Positions 11,529 to 22,500 of a DNA stretch of 64,000 nucleotides are shown in pieces. Origin of the DNA: Lolium rigidum. Taxonomy: Eukaryota; Streptophyta; Magnoliopsida; Poales; Poaceae. The translations under genes and the position numbers were made by a program. A model generated the notes under the pieces. That model saw nothing but the letters and a program-made list of their open reading frames with translations. It did not search any database and was not told where the DNA came from. Location: positions 208,530,254-208,594,253 of the forward strand of contig NC_061509.1 in the NCBI RefSeq assembly GCF_022539505.1, read 5' to 3'. The first letter of the stretch is position 1. Every line of letters begins with the position of its first letter.

Positions 11529-11912
11529 CGACATAGGCATCCCAAATGGGCCTGCCAAAGATAGTACCCGGGGTTTAATGAAGGCCCACTACCCGAAGAA
11601 TAAGAAGATTCGGGAGCCCAAGATATATTAAGGAAAGTTAGAGTTGTAATAGGAAGTGTTGTTTGTAATCCGGCGGGATGAGTTAGAAACCGTCCCGGAC
11701 TCTGTAACTTGTACAAAACGAAACCCTCGGCTCCGCCTCCTATATAAAGGGGAGTCGAGGGACGAAGAGATCATCGAATCATTGTTCACAAACCCTAGTT
11801 TTCATAATCGTCGAGTACTTTTCGGCTGAAACCTTCGAGATCTACTTGCCCTCTACTTCTAACTAAACCCTAGCCTACAATCCATAGGCATTGACAAGTT
11901 GATACCTTGTCA
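11529..11912 (+). repeat. 3' LTR of Tat-like element (384 bp)
   Basis: It begins CGACATAGGCATCCCAAATG; the usual TG start appears mutated to CG. It ends with GATACCTTGTCA. A TATA box (TATATAAAGG) lies at 11741-11750. The next bases (GCCGG) belong to the gag of the neighbouring minus-strand element, placing the insertion inside that gag. Confidence 0.65.
11741..11750 (+). promoter_or_regulatory. LTR TATA box
   Basis: TATATAAAGG follows a GC-rich stretch, about 170 bases before the LTR end, a normal spacing for a plant gypsy LTR. Confidence 0.6.
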
Positions 11913-14253
11913 GCCGGTGATATCTATCTTCTTCTTCATCTCCTGACTCCTCAAAGTCTTCCTCTTGAGATGACTCAGCTCGTCTGTTCTGAGGTGGGAG
12001 AGGCCCTAGACGCTTGAAAACTGAAACTTCTCCTGCGTCCTTCTTCTGTTGTCTACACTCCGGGCGCTTGTCGATTGTAGGCAATCGGCTCATTCCCGAA
12101 TCCCAGCGGTGCTTAAAGAAAGGACAAGTCCAGTGTCTATCCATGTCTTCCTGCTCTCTTGACCTCCCCTTAGCGCGGTGCTCATATCCTACGTCGTTTC
12201 TATCATACCGACGATATCTTTCATCGTCTTCGTCAGACCGATGATATCTTTCGTCATCTCTGTCGTACCGCCGACGTCGGTCATACTGACGCTCATATTT
12301 GTTAAGGAGATGCGTGGAGAGTGGTCGTTGATATCGCACGCTTCTCACTTGTTCCTCGGTGAGGTACCGTCTGTCATCATATCGGGGCCGGTCGCGTGGG
12401 CCGGCCTCCTCCTTTTCCTTGCCGCGGGAGTGACTGCTTTCTTCTTTATCCTTGCCATGGTGGTGTACAGGCCCTGCCATGTTAACATCGAACGAGAAAT
12501 TTAGCCAACGCCTCGCGGAATGATTGAGTTCCACCATGTTGACGCCAGGAAACGGATGTGTGTCCACTTTCATGGCAAACTGCCCAAAGATCAATCGGCC
12601 TTGTTCTATCGCCGTTTGGATCTGCCGACGAAACTCTTTGCAGTCATTGGTGGTATGGGTGAACGAGTGATGCCACTTGCAGTACGGTCTCCCGTTCATC
12701 TCTTGCGCCGTAGGGATTTTATGGCCTTCGGGTAACTTCAGCTGTTTTTCCTTAAGCAATAAATCGAATATCTGCTCAGCTTTGCTCACGTCGAAGTCAA
12801 ACCCTTTTGCAGGCCCTTGTTGTTTCACCCATTTGCAGGACACGGGAGCTGCCCCCCGAGCCCATGCATTCAGCCACGGCTACTTCCGAGTCTTCTGCGG
12901 AATCCTCGGCTTCTTTCGTCTCGACCGAGCCTACCGGACGCTTAAACTTGTCCTGGTACAATTCGGTGGTGGCGCTGCTCATACGATGTTAGTTTCTGGA
13001 CCATGTGCGACAGTGAACTATACTCTACTTGGAAAGCCAGATCCTTGATCGGAGTTGCGAGGCCCAATGCTGCCAGATCGACTGCTTCTTTCTCAGTTAA
13101 ACGAACCGAATAGCATCAGTTCCTGACAGTCCTGAAGCGTTGAATGTACTCCGACACCGTTTCTCCCCGCTTCTGCCGCACCTACGTTAGATCGGCAATG
13201 CCAGCCTCGGTAGCTTCTGAGTGATATTGAACATGAAACTGTTCTTCCAGTTGCTTCCACGTCCGGATTGAGTTTGGTGGCAACGAGGTGTACCACCCAA
13301 AGGCTGATCCCGTGAGAGATTATGCAAAAAACCTTACACGTAACGGGTCTGATGCTGAAATCATGCCCAACTGTGCCAAATATCGGCTCACATGCTCAAT
13401 TGAGCTAGACCCTTCTGCTCCATTGAATTTTGAGAATTCGGGGAGCCGATACTTGGGTGGCAGCGGGATCAAGTCATACTCGTCGGGGTACGGCTTGGAA
13501 TAGCCGATTGTTTTCCTCTTCGGCAGGATGCCGAACTGGTCTCTCAAGATGGTACTGATTTGTTCCATGGTATGAGCTGCAGGGACCGAGCTCTCATGAC
13601 TCGTTCCGGTGGCATATTTAGCTAGCCATGCCTGTTTATCGGCGTCTGCTCCAGAAATCCCTGCTGGTGCAATCTGGTTCGTGCACGCCAAGGTATTGCA
13701 GTCCGGCACGTATGTGCACACGTATCCATGTGGGATCTCTTTAGGCGGTTCATACAGGAATTGGCAATCGCCAGGATCGCCTCCCACCTTGTAGACGACG
13801 TACGCCGGTGAACCCTGTAGCTCTGGAGCTGCAAGCGCGAACGGCAGCGGCGGTCTGGTCTGGAACGGTATCTCTCCCTGGTGAGTCCCTAGGGTAGGTC
13901 CTGACGGAGAGTACTGATGCTTCATGATTTCCTGCACCACGCGAACCGCAACGCGCTCGAAAGCATTCACCAAGCTCTCAGAATGACGGTGTAGAGAATG
14001 AGCCACCATGTAATTAACTTCCGGCGCGAGCTACGGTGCGTTCCTCTGAAGGGGTAGACAGGTCTACTTCATCAAGAACGCCTTCAGGGGAGAACCCTTT
14101 CCACCTGATGCCATGTGAACGGGTCTTCGCGAAGGAGCCGATGAGATCGGCTTCTAAGAGGGCTTTAATCTCATCATATTTCTTCTTGTGCTCCTCAGGC
14201 AGATCTGCGTACGTGACTGGTTCGTCCGCCACCTCATCTGCAGATTTTGACAT
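11913..14253 (-). pseudogene. gag: gag polyprotein, minus-strand gypsy copy, frameshifted and truncated
   Basis: The start ATG at 14253 begins MSKSADEVADEP, followed by KKKYDEIKALLEADLIGSF. The central part (14009-13320) has EGSSSIEHVSRYLAQLG and LRVRFFA. The C-terminal part (12843-11913) has CKWVKQQGPAKGFDFDV, YCKWHHSFTHTTNDC and a highly charged RYDRRRRYDRD region. Frameshifts separate the blocks. At 11912 the frame runs into the inserted LTR, which supplies an accidental tail and stop at 11875. Gag would form the virus-like particle in the cytoplasm. This copy cannot make a full product. Confidence 0.8.
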
Positions 14254-14291
14254 AGTTGCTGCAGATGTCGACGTAGTTGTTGTTGTAGAGC

Positions 14292-14309
14292 GTCCCACCG
14301 GGCGTGCCA
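14292..14309 (-). other. Primer-binding site candidate
   Basis: On the minus strand, TGGCACGCCCGGTGGGAC starts five bases inside the LTR end, with the TGG that pairs to a tRNA 3' CCA. The equivalent site in the 37851 element is CGGCACGCCCGGTGGGAC, with the first base changed. I cannot name the tRNA with confidence. Confidence 0.6.
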
Positions 14310-14941
14310 GAATGTGTTGCCGACCAAAACCCACCGGCGAGCAGCGATGGACAACACGGAGAGCCGGGAGGCTCCCAGGACTGCTGGTGGGCCCTGGTCC
14401 CTCGGGCAACGGCCCGCAATGCTCCGGCACACGTCCTGGCTAATGCAAGGGCGTGCCACCTGACCTATACCTGGTCAGGAAGGTGATGGATCGCTTCGAT
14501 TAGTTTCCTGCATGGCAAACACGTAAACATTAAATACGAGCCCCGATCGGCTCTTAGGTTACCCTGTGGATCGGCTCAAAGAGCCGATTACCCCATGATT
14601 CACGTTGGGTTTACGATAACACGGGGATCCTGCTTAATCAAAACCAAGATAAATCAATCTACGATAGTCTAGGGTTTTCACCGCATAATCGGAACATCCT
14701 ACGCGTAGTTGAGCCTAGCAGATACGTAAGATAATAGAAAACTAGTCCTAAAGAGGCCTAAAAACCAACATAACGTCGATTCCCGGAACAATCCCTCTAG
14801 GATCAGCAGACTATACCTTACGCACTACCGGATCGTTCAACCCGTTTGTAAGGCCTAACCATGCGGATATCAAACTAATCCTTGAAGAACAAGGAACGAC
14901 TATAACGAGATCAGATCTACTAAATAAAGACTAAGCAAGAT

Positions 14942-14976
14942 GCTGCCCTTACACCCAAGATAGGTGCAAAGGCAGC
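14942..14976 (-). other. LTR hairpin 2, minus-strand copy
   Basis: The outer stem is GCTGCC pairing with GGCAGC, with an imperfect inner stem. The corresponding outer stem in the plus-strand element is GCCGCC with GGCGGC, so one C-G pair is replaced by T-A: pairing is kept while sequence changed. Confidence 0.65.
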
Positions 14977-15114
14977 TAGATGTTGAGGGTAGCGTAGCTA
15001 AGCAAGCGGATCATGAAAGTATCGACGTCGGCCCCAAAACATCTATGATAAGGGTGTTGCTCGCCATCAACAAGGCTTCGGCACGAGCAACACCAAGCAA
15101 CGAATAAACAGATA

Positions 15115-15145
15115 CTGCCTAGATCGCAAGATGCGATCTAGGCAG
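15115..15145 (-). other. LTR hairpin 1, minus-strand copy
   Basis: CTGCCTAGATCGCA, a three-base loop, then TGCGATCTAGGCAG: a perfect 14-bp stem. It lies about 105 bases downstream of the LTR TATA box, so it would be in the transcript leader. Confidence 0.75.
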
Positions 15146-15485
15146 CATGACGCTTACCCGGAAGAAACCCTCGAAACAAGGGGTGGCGATGCGCCTAGAT
15201 TGGTTTGTTGTGAACGTGATCTTCCTCCTCCTCAATAACCCTAGGTACATATTTATAGTCCGTAGACTTTCTAATTTGGGAATAAACCTAACTGTGTACG
15301 ACTAAACTCTATCTCTTAATTCTAAACATAAAACGTAATCTACCATAATATACAGATACACGGGCAATTTAGCCCAAACTCTCGTACAAGGCCGATTCAG
15401 AAACACTTCGTATGCGTGTCCTCTAAGCCCATCTCAATCACGGCCCATCTCCGGACTTGGTTAAAATCTGGTGTAACAAAAACCC

Positions 15486-15933
15486 ATGGAACTTTGTTTG
15501 CAAAATAGTTGTAGCAATGTTATTAGCATGAACTCTTTGAACACTATTATTGCTAATGCTATGGAAGAATTTAAGCTTGGAGAAGCTGGTTGTGATATTT
15601 TTAGTCCCCCAAGTTTTGAGGAGAAAATTTTCTTTGATGATACTTTGCCTCCCATTTATGATGATTATAATGATAGTGGTATTTTGGTGCCACCTACTAT
15701 GGAGGATAAAGTTTATTATGATTATACCATGCCTGCAATTTATGATAATTACAATGATGGTTGTGATAGTTTTACTCCCACTATTACTAATAAAATTGAT
15801 TATGCTTATGTGGAGAGTAATGATACTTTTATGCATGTGAATAAGAATGTTTCATGTGATAGTTATATTGTTGAGTTTTTTCATGATGCTACTGAAAGTT
15901 ATTATGAGAGAGGGAAACATGGTTATATGCATC
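15486..15933 (+). pseudogene. Small acidic ORF of outer Athila-like element, split by insertion
   Basis: This is homologous and in frame with the 245-codon ORF at 17587-18324. Shared motifs are EEKIFFDDTLPPIYDDYNDS, LVPPTMEDK, TNKIDYAYV and DATESYYERGK. The reading frame is open from the start of the element remnant to the insertion point at 15933 and then runs accidentally into the inner LTR. Its C-terminal part resumes after the inner element at 22296. The N-terminal codons were removed by the gypsy insertion at 15478. Confidence 0.7.
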
Positions 15934-17419
15934 TGATACGTCTCAAACGTATCTATAATTTCTTATGTTCCATGCTACTTTTATGATGATACTCACATGT
16001 TTTATACACATTATATGTCATATTTATGCGTTTTCCGGAACTAACCTATTGACGAGATGCCGAAGGGCCAGTTCGTTGTTTTCTACTGTTTTTGGTTCCA
16101 GAAATCCTAGTAAGGAAATATTCTCGGAATCGGACGAAATCAATGCCCAGCATCCTATTTTTCCACGAAGCTTCCAGAACACCCGAGAGCCGCCAGAGGG
16201 GAGCCCTGGTGGGCCCATATGATAGGGCGGCGCGGCCAGGGCCTGGGCCGCGCCCCCCTATTGTGTCACCACCCCGTCAGCCCTCCGACTCCGCCTCTTC
16301 GCCTATTTAAGCCTCCTCGACCTAAAACCTCGAGACGGAAAAGCCACGGTACGAGAAACCTTCCAGAGCCGCCGCCATCGCGAAGCCAAGATCTGGGGGA
16401 CATGAGTCTCTGTTCCGGCACGCCGCCGGGACGGGGAAGTGCCCTCGGAAGGCTCCTCCATCGACACCACCGCCATCTTCATCAACGCTGCTGTCTCCCA
16501 TGAGGAGGGAGTAGTTCTCCATCGAGGCTAAGGGCTGTACCGGTAGCTATGTGGTTGATCTCTCTCCTATGTACTTCAATACAATGATCTCATGAGCTGC
16601 CTTACATGATTGAGATTCATATGAGTTTTGTATCACTATTCATCTATGTGTTACTCTAGTGATGTTATTAAAGTACTCTATTCCTCCTCCATGGTGTAAC
16701 GGTGACAAGTGTGTGCATCATGTAGTACTTGGCGTAGGTTATGATTGTAATCTCTTGTAGATTATGAAGTTAATTATTGCTATGATAGTATTGATGTGAT
16801 CTATTCCTCCTTCATAGTGTGATGGTGACAGTGTGCATGCTATGTTAGTACTTGGTGTAATTGCAATGATCTATCATGCACTCTAAGGTTATTTAAATAT
16901 GAACATCGAATGTTGTGGAGCTTGTTAACTCCGGCATTGAGGTGCTCTTGTAGCCCTACGCAATTAGTGGTGTTCATCATCCAACAAGAGAGTGTAGAGT
17001 GGTTTTATTATGTGATCAATGTTGAGAGTGTCAACTAGTGAAAGTATGATCCCTAGGCCTTGTTTCCAAACATCGAATCTCCATTTGTTTACTGTTTTGC
17101 TTGCATGTTTACTCGCTGCCATATTTTATTCAGATTGCTATTACCACTCATATACATCCATACTACTTGTATTTCACCATCTCTTCGCCGAACTAGTGCA
17201 CCTATACATCTGACAAGTGTATTAGGTGTGTTGGGGACACAAGAGACTTCTTGTATCGTGATTGCAGGGTTGCTTGAGAGGGATATCTTTGACCTCTTCC
17301 TCCCTGAGTTCGATAAACCTTGGGTGATCCACTTAAGGGAAACTTGCTGCTGTTCTACAAACCTCTCGCTCTTGGAGGCCCAACACTTTCTACAAGAATA
17401 GAAGCACCCGTAGACATCA
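15934..17419 (+). repeat. 5' LTR, inner Athila-like element (1486 bp)
   Basis: It begins TGATACGTCTCAAACGTATC and ends GTAGACATCA. A TATA-like TATTTAAG lies near 16304-16311, downstream of a GC-rich block. Confidence 0.9.
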
Positions 17420-17429
17420 AGCACTTTTC

Positions 17430-17447
17430 TGGCGCCGTTGCCTGGGA
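17430..17447 (+). other. Primer-binding site, Athila type
   Basis: TGGCGCCGTTGCCTGGGA starts ten bases after the LTR end. TGGCGCCGTTGCC is the Athila-type site, reported as complementary to a tRNA-Asp 3' end. Confidence 0.75.
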
Positions 17448-17586
17448 GGAAAGGTAAAAGGCACTCATACTCCGGTCCCAGGTAACTAAGTACTTTTCTG
17501 CTGCCATTGTGTGTGTGCTCGAAGCTATTTCCTTTAGATCCTGCAATTGCATCTTTTTGTTTCTTGTTTTACACTAGTAAGGCATA

Positions 17587-18324
17587 ATGGAAAACATCTG
17601 TGAGCTTTTTGTACTATTTCCTGAGTCAAGACATGAATGGTTTAATGCGAAAATTAAAAAACCTATGGAACCTTATTTGCATGCTGGTAGTAATATTAGT
17701 ATGAACGCTTTGAACACCATTGTTGATAATGATATAGAAAGTTCTAAGCTTGGGGAAGCTGATTTTGATGAGCATGATATTTTTAGTCCCCCAAGCATTG
17801 AGGAGAAAATTTTCTTTGATGATACTTTGCCTCCTATTTATGATGATTATAATGATAGTGGTCTTCTAGTGCCACCTACTATGGAGGATAAATTTAATTA
17901 TGATGATACTATACCTCCTATATTTGATGATGAGAATAATAATGATAGCTACTTTGTTGAATTTGCTCCCACTACAACTAATAAAATTGATTATGCTTAT
18001 GTTGGGAGTAGTAATAATTTTATGCATGAGACTCATGATAAGAATGCTTTATGTGATAGTTATATTGTTGAGTTTGCTCATGATGCTACTGAAAGTTACT
18101 ATGAGAGAGGAAAATATGGTTGTAGAAGTTTTCATGTTACTAAAACACCTCTCTATATGCTGAAATTTTTGAAGTTACACTTGTTTTATCTTTCTATGCT
18201 TGTTGCATTATGCTTCATGAATTTGTTTATTTACAAGATTCCTATGCATAGGAAGTGGGTTAGACTTAAAGTGTTTCTTATTTGCTTCTTGATGCTCTCT
18301 TTTGCTTCAACTTTTATTTCTTGA
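17587..18324 (+). CDS. Small acidic ORF with hydrophobic C-terminus, inner Athila-like element
   Basis: This is an uninterrupted 245-codon frame starting about 140 bases after the PBS, where gag would be expected. Residues 1-180 are strongly acidic, with a motif repeated about twice (EEKIFFDDTLPPIYDDYNDS, then MEDKFNYDDTIPPIFDDENN). Residues from about 185 are hydrophobic and basic: FLKLHLFYLSMLVALCFMNL, then KIPMHRKWVRLK and FLICFLMLSFASTFIS, suggesting two membrane-spanning segments with a positive loop. The outer, older copy keeps the same frame and both hydrophobic segments. It does not match Gag or a reverse transcriptase. Athila elements can carry an env-like ORF with membrane segments, but I cannot claim homology. 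Function unknown. Confidence 0.55.
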   Translation: MENICELFVLFPESRHEWFNAKIKKPMEPYLHAGSNISMNALNTIVDNDIESSKLGEADFDEHDIFSPPSIEEKIFFDDTLPPIYDDYNDSGLLVPPTMEDKFNYDDTIPPIFDDENNNDSYFVEFAPTTTNKIDYAYVGSSNNFMHETHDKNALCDSYIVEFAHDATESYYERGKYGCRSFHVTKTPLYMLKFLKLHLFYLSMLVALCFMNLFIYKIPMHRKWVRLKVFLICFLMLSFASTFIS

Positions 18325-20810
18325 GAGTGCATCATTAAAACTGCTGAGCCCATCTTAATGGCTATAAAGAAAGCACTTCTTGGGAGATAACCCATGCTTT
18401 TATTTTGCTACTGTTTTGTTGTGTCTTGGAAGTTGTTACTACTTTAGCAACCTATCCTTATCTTTATTTTATTGCATTGTTGTGCCAAGTAAAGTCTTTG
18501 ATAGTAAAGTCAATACTAGATTTGGATTACTGCGCAGAAACAGATTTCTTGCTGTCACGAATTTGGGTATGATTCTCTGTAGGTAACTCAGAAAAATCTG
18601 CCAATTTACGTGCATGATCCTCAGATATGTACGCAACTTTCATTCAATTTGAGCATTTTCATCTGAGCAATTATGGTACCTCTTTAAAATTCGTCTTTAC
18701 GGACTGTTCTGTTTTGACAGATTCTGCCTATTATTTCGCATTGCCTGTTTTGCTGTGTTGGATGGATTTCTTTGTTCCATTACCTGCCAGTAGCTTTGTG
18801 CAATGTCCAGAAGTGTTAAGAATGATTGTGTCACCTCTGAATATGTGAATTTTTGATTATGCACTAACCCTCTAATGAGTTTGTTTTGAGTTTGGTGTGG
18901 AGGAAGTTTTCAAGGGTCAAGAGAGGAGGATGATATACTATGATCAAGAAGAGTGAAAAGTCTAAGCTTGGGGATGCCCCCGTGGTTCATCCCTGCATAT
19001 TTCAAGAAGACTCAAGCATCTAAGCTTGGGGATGCCCAAGGCATCCCCTTCTTCATCGACAACTTATCAGGTTTCTTCTCTTGAAACTATATTTTTATTC
19101 GGTCACATCTTATGTACTTTACTTGGAGCGTCTGTTTGCTTTTATTTTCGTTTTGTTATTTTCATTCTCTGAATAAATGCTTGTGTGGGAGAGAGACACG
19201 CTCCGCTGGTTCATATGAACACATGTGTTCTTAGCTTTACTTTTAATGTTCATGGCGAAGGTTGAAACTGCTTCGTTCATTATTATATGGTTGGAAACAG
19301 AAAATGCTGCATGTGGTAATTGGTTTAATGTCTTGAATAATTTGATACTTGGCAATTGTTGTGCTCATATAGATCATGTTTAAGCTCTTGCATCATGTGC
19401 TTTGCACCTATTAATGAAGAACTACATAGAGCTTGTTAAAATTTGGTTTGCATGATTAGTTTCTCTAGAGTCTAGATATTTTCTGGTTAAGGTGTTTGAA
19501 CAACAAGGAGACGATGTAAAGTCTTATAATGCTTACAATATGTTCATATGTGAGCTTTGCTGCACCTTTTATACTTGAGTTTGCTTCAAACAACCTTGCT
19601 AGCCTAGCCTTGTATTGAGAGGAATTCTTCGCGTGCATCCAAATCCTTGAGCCAAAAACTATGCCATTTGTGTCCACCATACCTACCTATCACATGGTAT
19701 TTCTCTGCCATTCCAAAGTAAATTACTTCATGTGCTACCTTTAAACAATTCAAAACTTTATTACTCCTTATTTGTGTCAATGTTTTATAGCTCATGAGGA
19801 AGTATGTGGTGTTTATCTTTCGATCTTGTCATTTACTTCGGACAGACATTCACCAATGGACTAGTGGCATATCCTCTTATCCAATAATTTTGCAAAAAGA
19901 GCTGGCAATGGGGTGCCCAGCCCCAATTAATTAACTTGCATTAATAATTCTCTTCACATGTTTTGCTCTGATTCATCAGTAAGCAACTTAATTTTGCAAA
20001 TAGACACTCCTTCATGGTATGTGAATGTTGGAAGGCACCCGAGGATTCGGTTAGCCATGGCTTGTGTAAGCAAAAGGTTGGGAGGAGTGTCATCCATAAA
20101 TAAAACTAAAGTACATGTGTAAACAAAAGAGAAGAGGGATGATCTACCTTGCTCGGTAGAGATAACGTCCTTCATGGGAGCCGCTCTTGAAAGTCTGGTT
20201 GATAAGGTAGTTAGAGTACCCATTACCATTCGTTGACAACAACAAACACCTCTCAAAACTTTACTTTTATACTCTCTATATGATTTCAAAACTTAAAAAG
20301 CTCTAGCACATGATTTAATCCCTGCTTCCCTCTGCGAAGGGCCTTTCTTCTACTTTATTGTTGAGTCAGTTTACCTATTCTTTCTATCTTAGAAGCAAAC
20401 ACTTGTGTCAACTGTGTGCATTGATTCTTACATGTTTACCTATTGCACTTGTTATATTACTTTGTGTTGACAATTATCCATGAGATATACATGTTACAAG
20501 TTGAAAGCAATTGCTGAAACTTAATCTTCATTTATGTTGCTTCAATGCCTTTACTTTGAACTTATTGCTTTATGAGTAACTCTTATGCAAGTCTTATTGA
20601 TGCTTGTCTTGAAAGTATTATTCATGAAAAGTCTTTGCTATATGATTCATTTGTTTACTCATTATCTTCACCATTGCTTTGAATCACTTCATTCATCTCA
20701 TATGCTTTACAATAGTATTGATCAAGATTATGATAGCATGTCACTTCAGAAATTATCCTTGTTATCGTTTACCTACTCGAGGGCGAGTAGGAACTAAGCT
20801 TGGGGATGCT
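18325..20810 (+). other. Non-coding interior of inner Athila-like element
   Basis: No ORF of note. It holds a pair of CTAAGCTTGGGGATGCCC repeats (near 18962 and 19021) and ends with a polypurine-like AAGCTTGGGGATGCT directly before the 3' LTR. The outer element repeats the same layout at 22500-25122. Confidence 0.7.
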
Positions 20811-22290
20811 TGATACATCTCAAACGTATCTATAATTTCTTATGTTCCATGCTACTTTTATGATGATACTCACATGTTTTATACACATTATATGTCATAT
20901 TTATGCGTTTTCCGGAACTAACCTATTGACGAGATGCCGAAGGGCCAGTTGTTGTTTTCTGCTGTTTTTGGTTCCAGAAATCCTACTAAGCAAATATTCT
21001 CGGAATCGGACGAAATCAATGCCCAGCATCCTATTTTTCCACGAAGCTTCCAGAACACTCGAGAGCCACCAGAGGGGAGCCCTGGTGGGCCCAGATGATA
21101 GGGCGGCGCGGCCGGGGGCCTGGGCCGCGCCCCCTATTGTGTCACCACCCCGTCGGCCCTCCGACTCCGCCTCTTCGCCTATTTAAGCCTCCTCGACCTA
21201 AAACCTCGAGACGGAAAAGCCACGGTACGAGAAACCTTCCGAGCCGCCGCCATCGCGAAGCCAAGATCTGGGGGACAGGAGTCTCTGTTCCGGCACGCCG
21301 CCGGGACGGGGAAGTGCCCCGGAAGGCTCCTCCATCGACACCACCGCCATCTTCATCAACGCTGTTGTCTCCCATGACGAGGGAGTAGTTCTCCATCGAG
21401 GCTAAGGGCTGTACCGGTAGCTATATGGTTGATCTCTCTCCTATGTACTTCAATACAATGATCTCATGAGCTGCCTTACATGATTGAGATTCATATGAGT
21501 TTTGTATCACTATTCATCTATGTGTTACTCTAGTGATGTTATTAAAGTACTCTATTCCTCCTCCATGGTGTAACGGTGACAGTGTGTGCATCATGTAGTA
21601 CTTGGCGTAGGTTATGATTGTAATCTCTTGTAGATTATGAAGTTAATTATTGCTATGATAGTATTGATGTGATCTATTCCTCCTTCATAGTGTGATGGTG
21701 ACAGTGTGCATGCTATGTTAGTACTTGGTGTAATTGCAATGATCTATCATGCACTCTAAGGTTATTTAAATATGAACATCGAATGTTGTGGAGCTTGTTA
21801 ACTCCGGCATTGAGGTGCTCTTGTAGCCCTACGCAATTAGTGGTGTTCATCATCCAACAAGAGAGTGTAGAGTGGTTTTATTATGTGATCAATGTTGAGA
21901 GTGTCCACTAGTGAAAGTATGATCCCTAGGCCTTGTTTCCAAACATCGAATCTCCATTTGTTTACTGTTTTGCTGCATGTTTACTCGCTGCCATATTTTA
22001 TTCAGATTGCTATTACCACTCATATACATCTATACTACTTGTATTTCACCATCTCTTCGCCGAACTAGTGCACCTATACATCTGACAAGTGTATTAGGTG
22101 TGTTGGGGACACAAGAGACTTCTTGTATCGTGATTGCAGGGTTGCTTGAGAGGGATATCTTTGACCTCTTCCTCCCTGAGTTCGATAAACCTTGGGTGAT
22201 CCACTTAAGGGAAACTTGCTGCTGTTCTACAAACCTCTGCTCTTGGAGGCCCAACACTGTCTACAAGAATAGAAGCACCCGTAGACATCA
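20811..22290 (+). repeat. 3' LTR, inner Athila-like element (1480 bp)
   Basis: Close match to 15934-17419 with scattered substitutions and small indels; it begins TGATACATCTC and ends GTAGACATCA. Confidence 0.9.
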
Positions 22291-22295
22291 GCATC

Positions 22296-22500
22296 TTAAT
22301 AATATTAAGTTTCCCCTCTTTATCTTGAGAATCTTGAAGTTGCGCTTGTGTTGCCTTCCTATGCTTATTGCATTATGCTTACATGACTTGTTTATTTACA
22401 AGATTCCTTTTCATAGTAAGTGGGTTAGACTTAAAAGTGTTTCTTATTTGTTTTTGATGCTCTCTTTTGCTTCAACTCTTATTTCTTGCAAGAGCATCAC
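22296..22500 (+). pseudogene. C-terminal part of outer Athila-like small ORF
   Basis: It continues the ORF split at 15933. Translation gives two hydrophobic stretches (LRLCCLPMLIALCLHDLFIY and LFLMLSFASTLIS) either side of KIPFHSKWVRLK, matching the inner copy in frame apart from a small local shift near the middle. It shows the membrane-like end is a family trait. Confidence 0.6.

Larger units (their letters stand above)
5776..11912 (+). mobile_element. Tat-like gypsy retrotransposon, right-hand part
   Basis: The plus-orientated LTR at the right end gives the direction. No gag, reverse transcriptase or integrase remains to the right of the gap. Instead there is a long minus-strand gene region carrying the 'putative gypsy type transposon' protein. 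In maize Grande and in Retand, Tat-lineage elements carry extra antisense genes between pol and the 3' LTR, and this layout fits. A G-rich polypurine-like CTCGGGGCTA precedes the LTR, and similar GCTCGGGG motifs recur through the 3' interior. The element ends inside the gag of the minus-strand gypsy copy to the right. Its left part lies in or beyond the gap. Confidence 0.65.
11913..15478 (-). mobile_element. Gypsy element copy, minus strand: 5' LTR plus gag
   Basis: The 5' LTR (14315-15478), primer-binding site and gag read right to left. The copy is the same family as the complete element at 37851-44935: gag domains are shared and the LTRs have similar length, TATA position and hairpins. The left part is missing because the Tat-like LTR begins at 11912. 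On the right it sits directly in the interior of the outer Athila-like element, so it inserted there. The target duplication cannot be checked because the other end is lost. Confidence 0.8.
14315..15478 (-). repeat. 5' LTR of minus-strand gypsy copy (1164 bp)
   Basis: On the minus strand it begins TGTTACACCAGATTTTAACC and ends GGTCGGCAACA. It is clearly related to the 1162- and 1165-bp LTRs of the 37851-44935 element but diverged. TATA (TATAAAT) is at 15257-15251 on the minus strand. The two hairpins downstream of it and the ATCGGCTC/GAGCCGAT palindrome (14570-14588) are conserved. Confidence 0.8.
15934..22290 (+). mobile_element. Complete inner Athila-like non-autonomous element (6357 bp)
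   Basis: It has LTRs at 15934-17419 and 20811-22290, a PBS at 17430, one small ORF and about 2.5 kb of non-coding interior. The flanking target duplication GCATC (15929-15933 and 22291-22295) is exact. It interrupts the small ORF of an older member of the same family. There is no gag, protease, reverse transcriptase or integrase, so it must use proteins from an autonomous relative. Confidence 0.9.
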
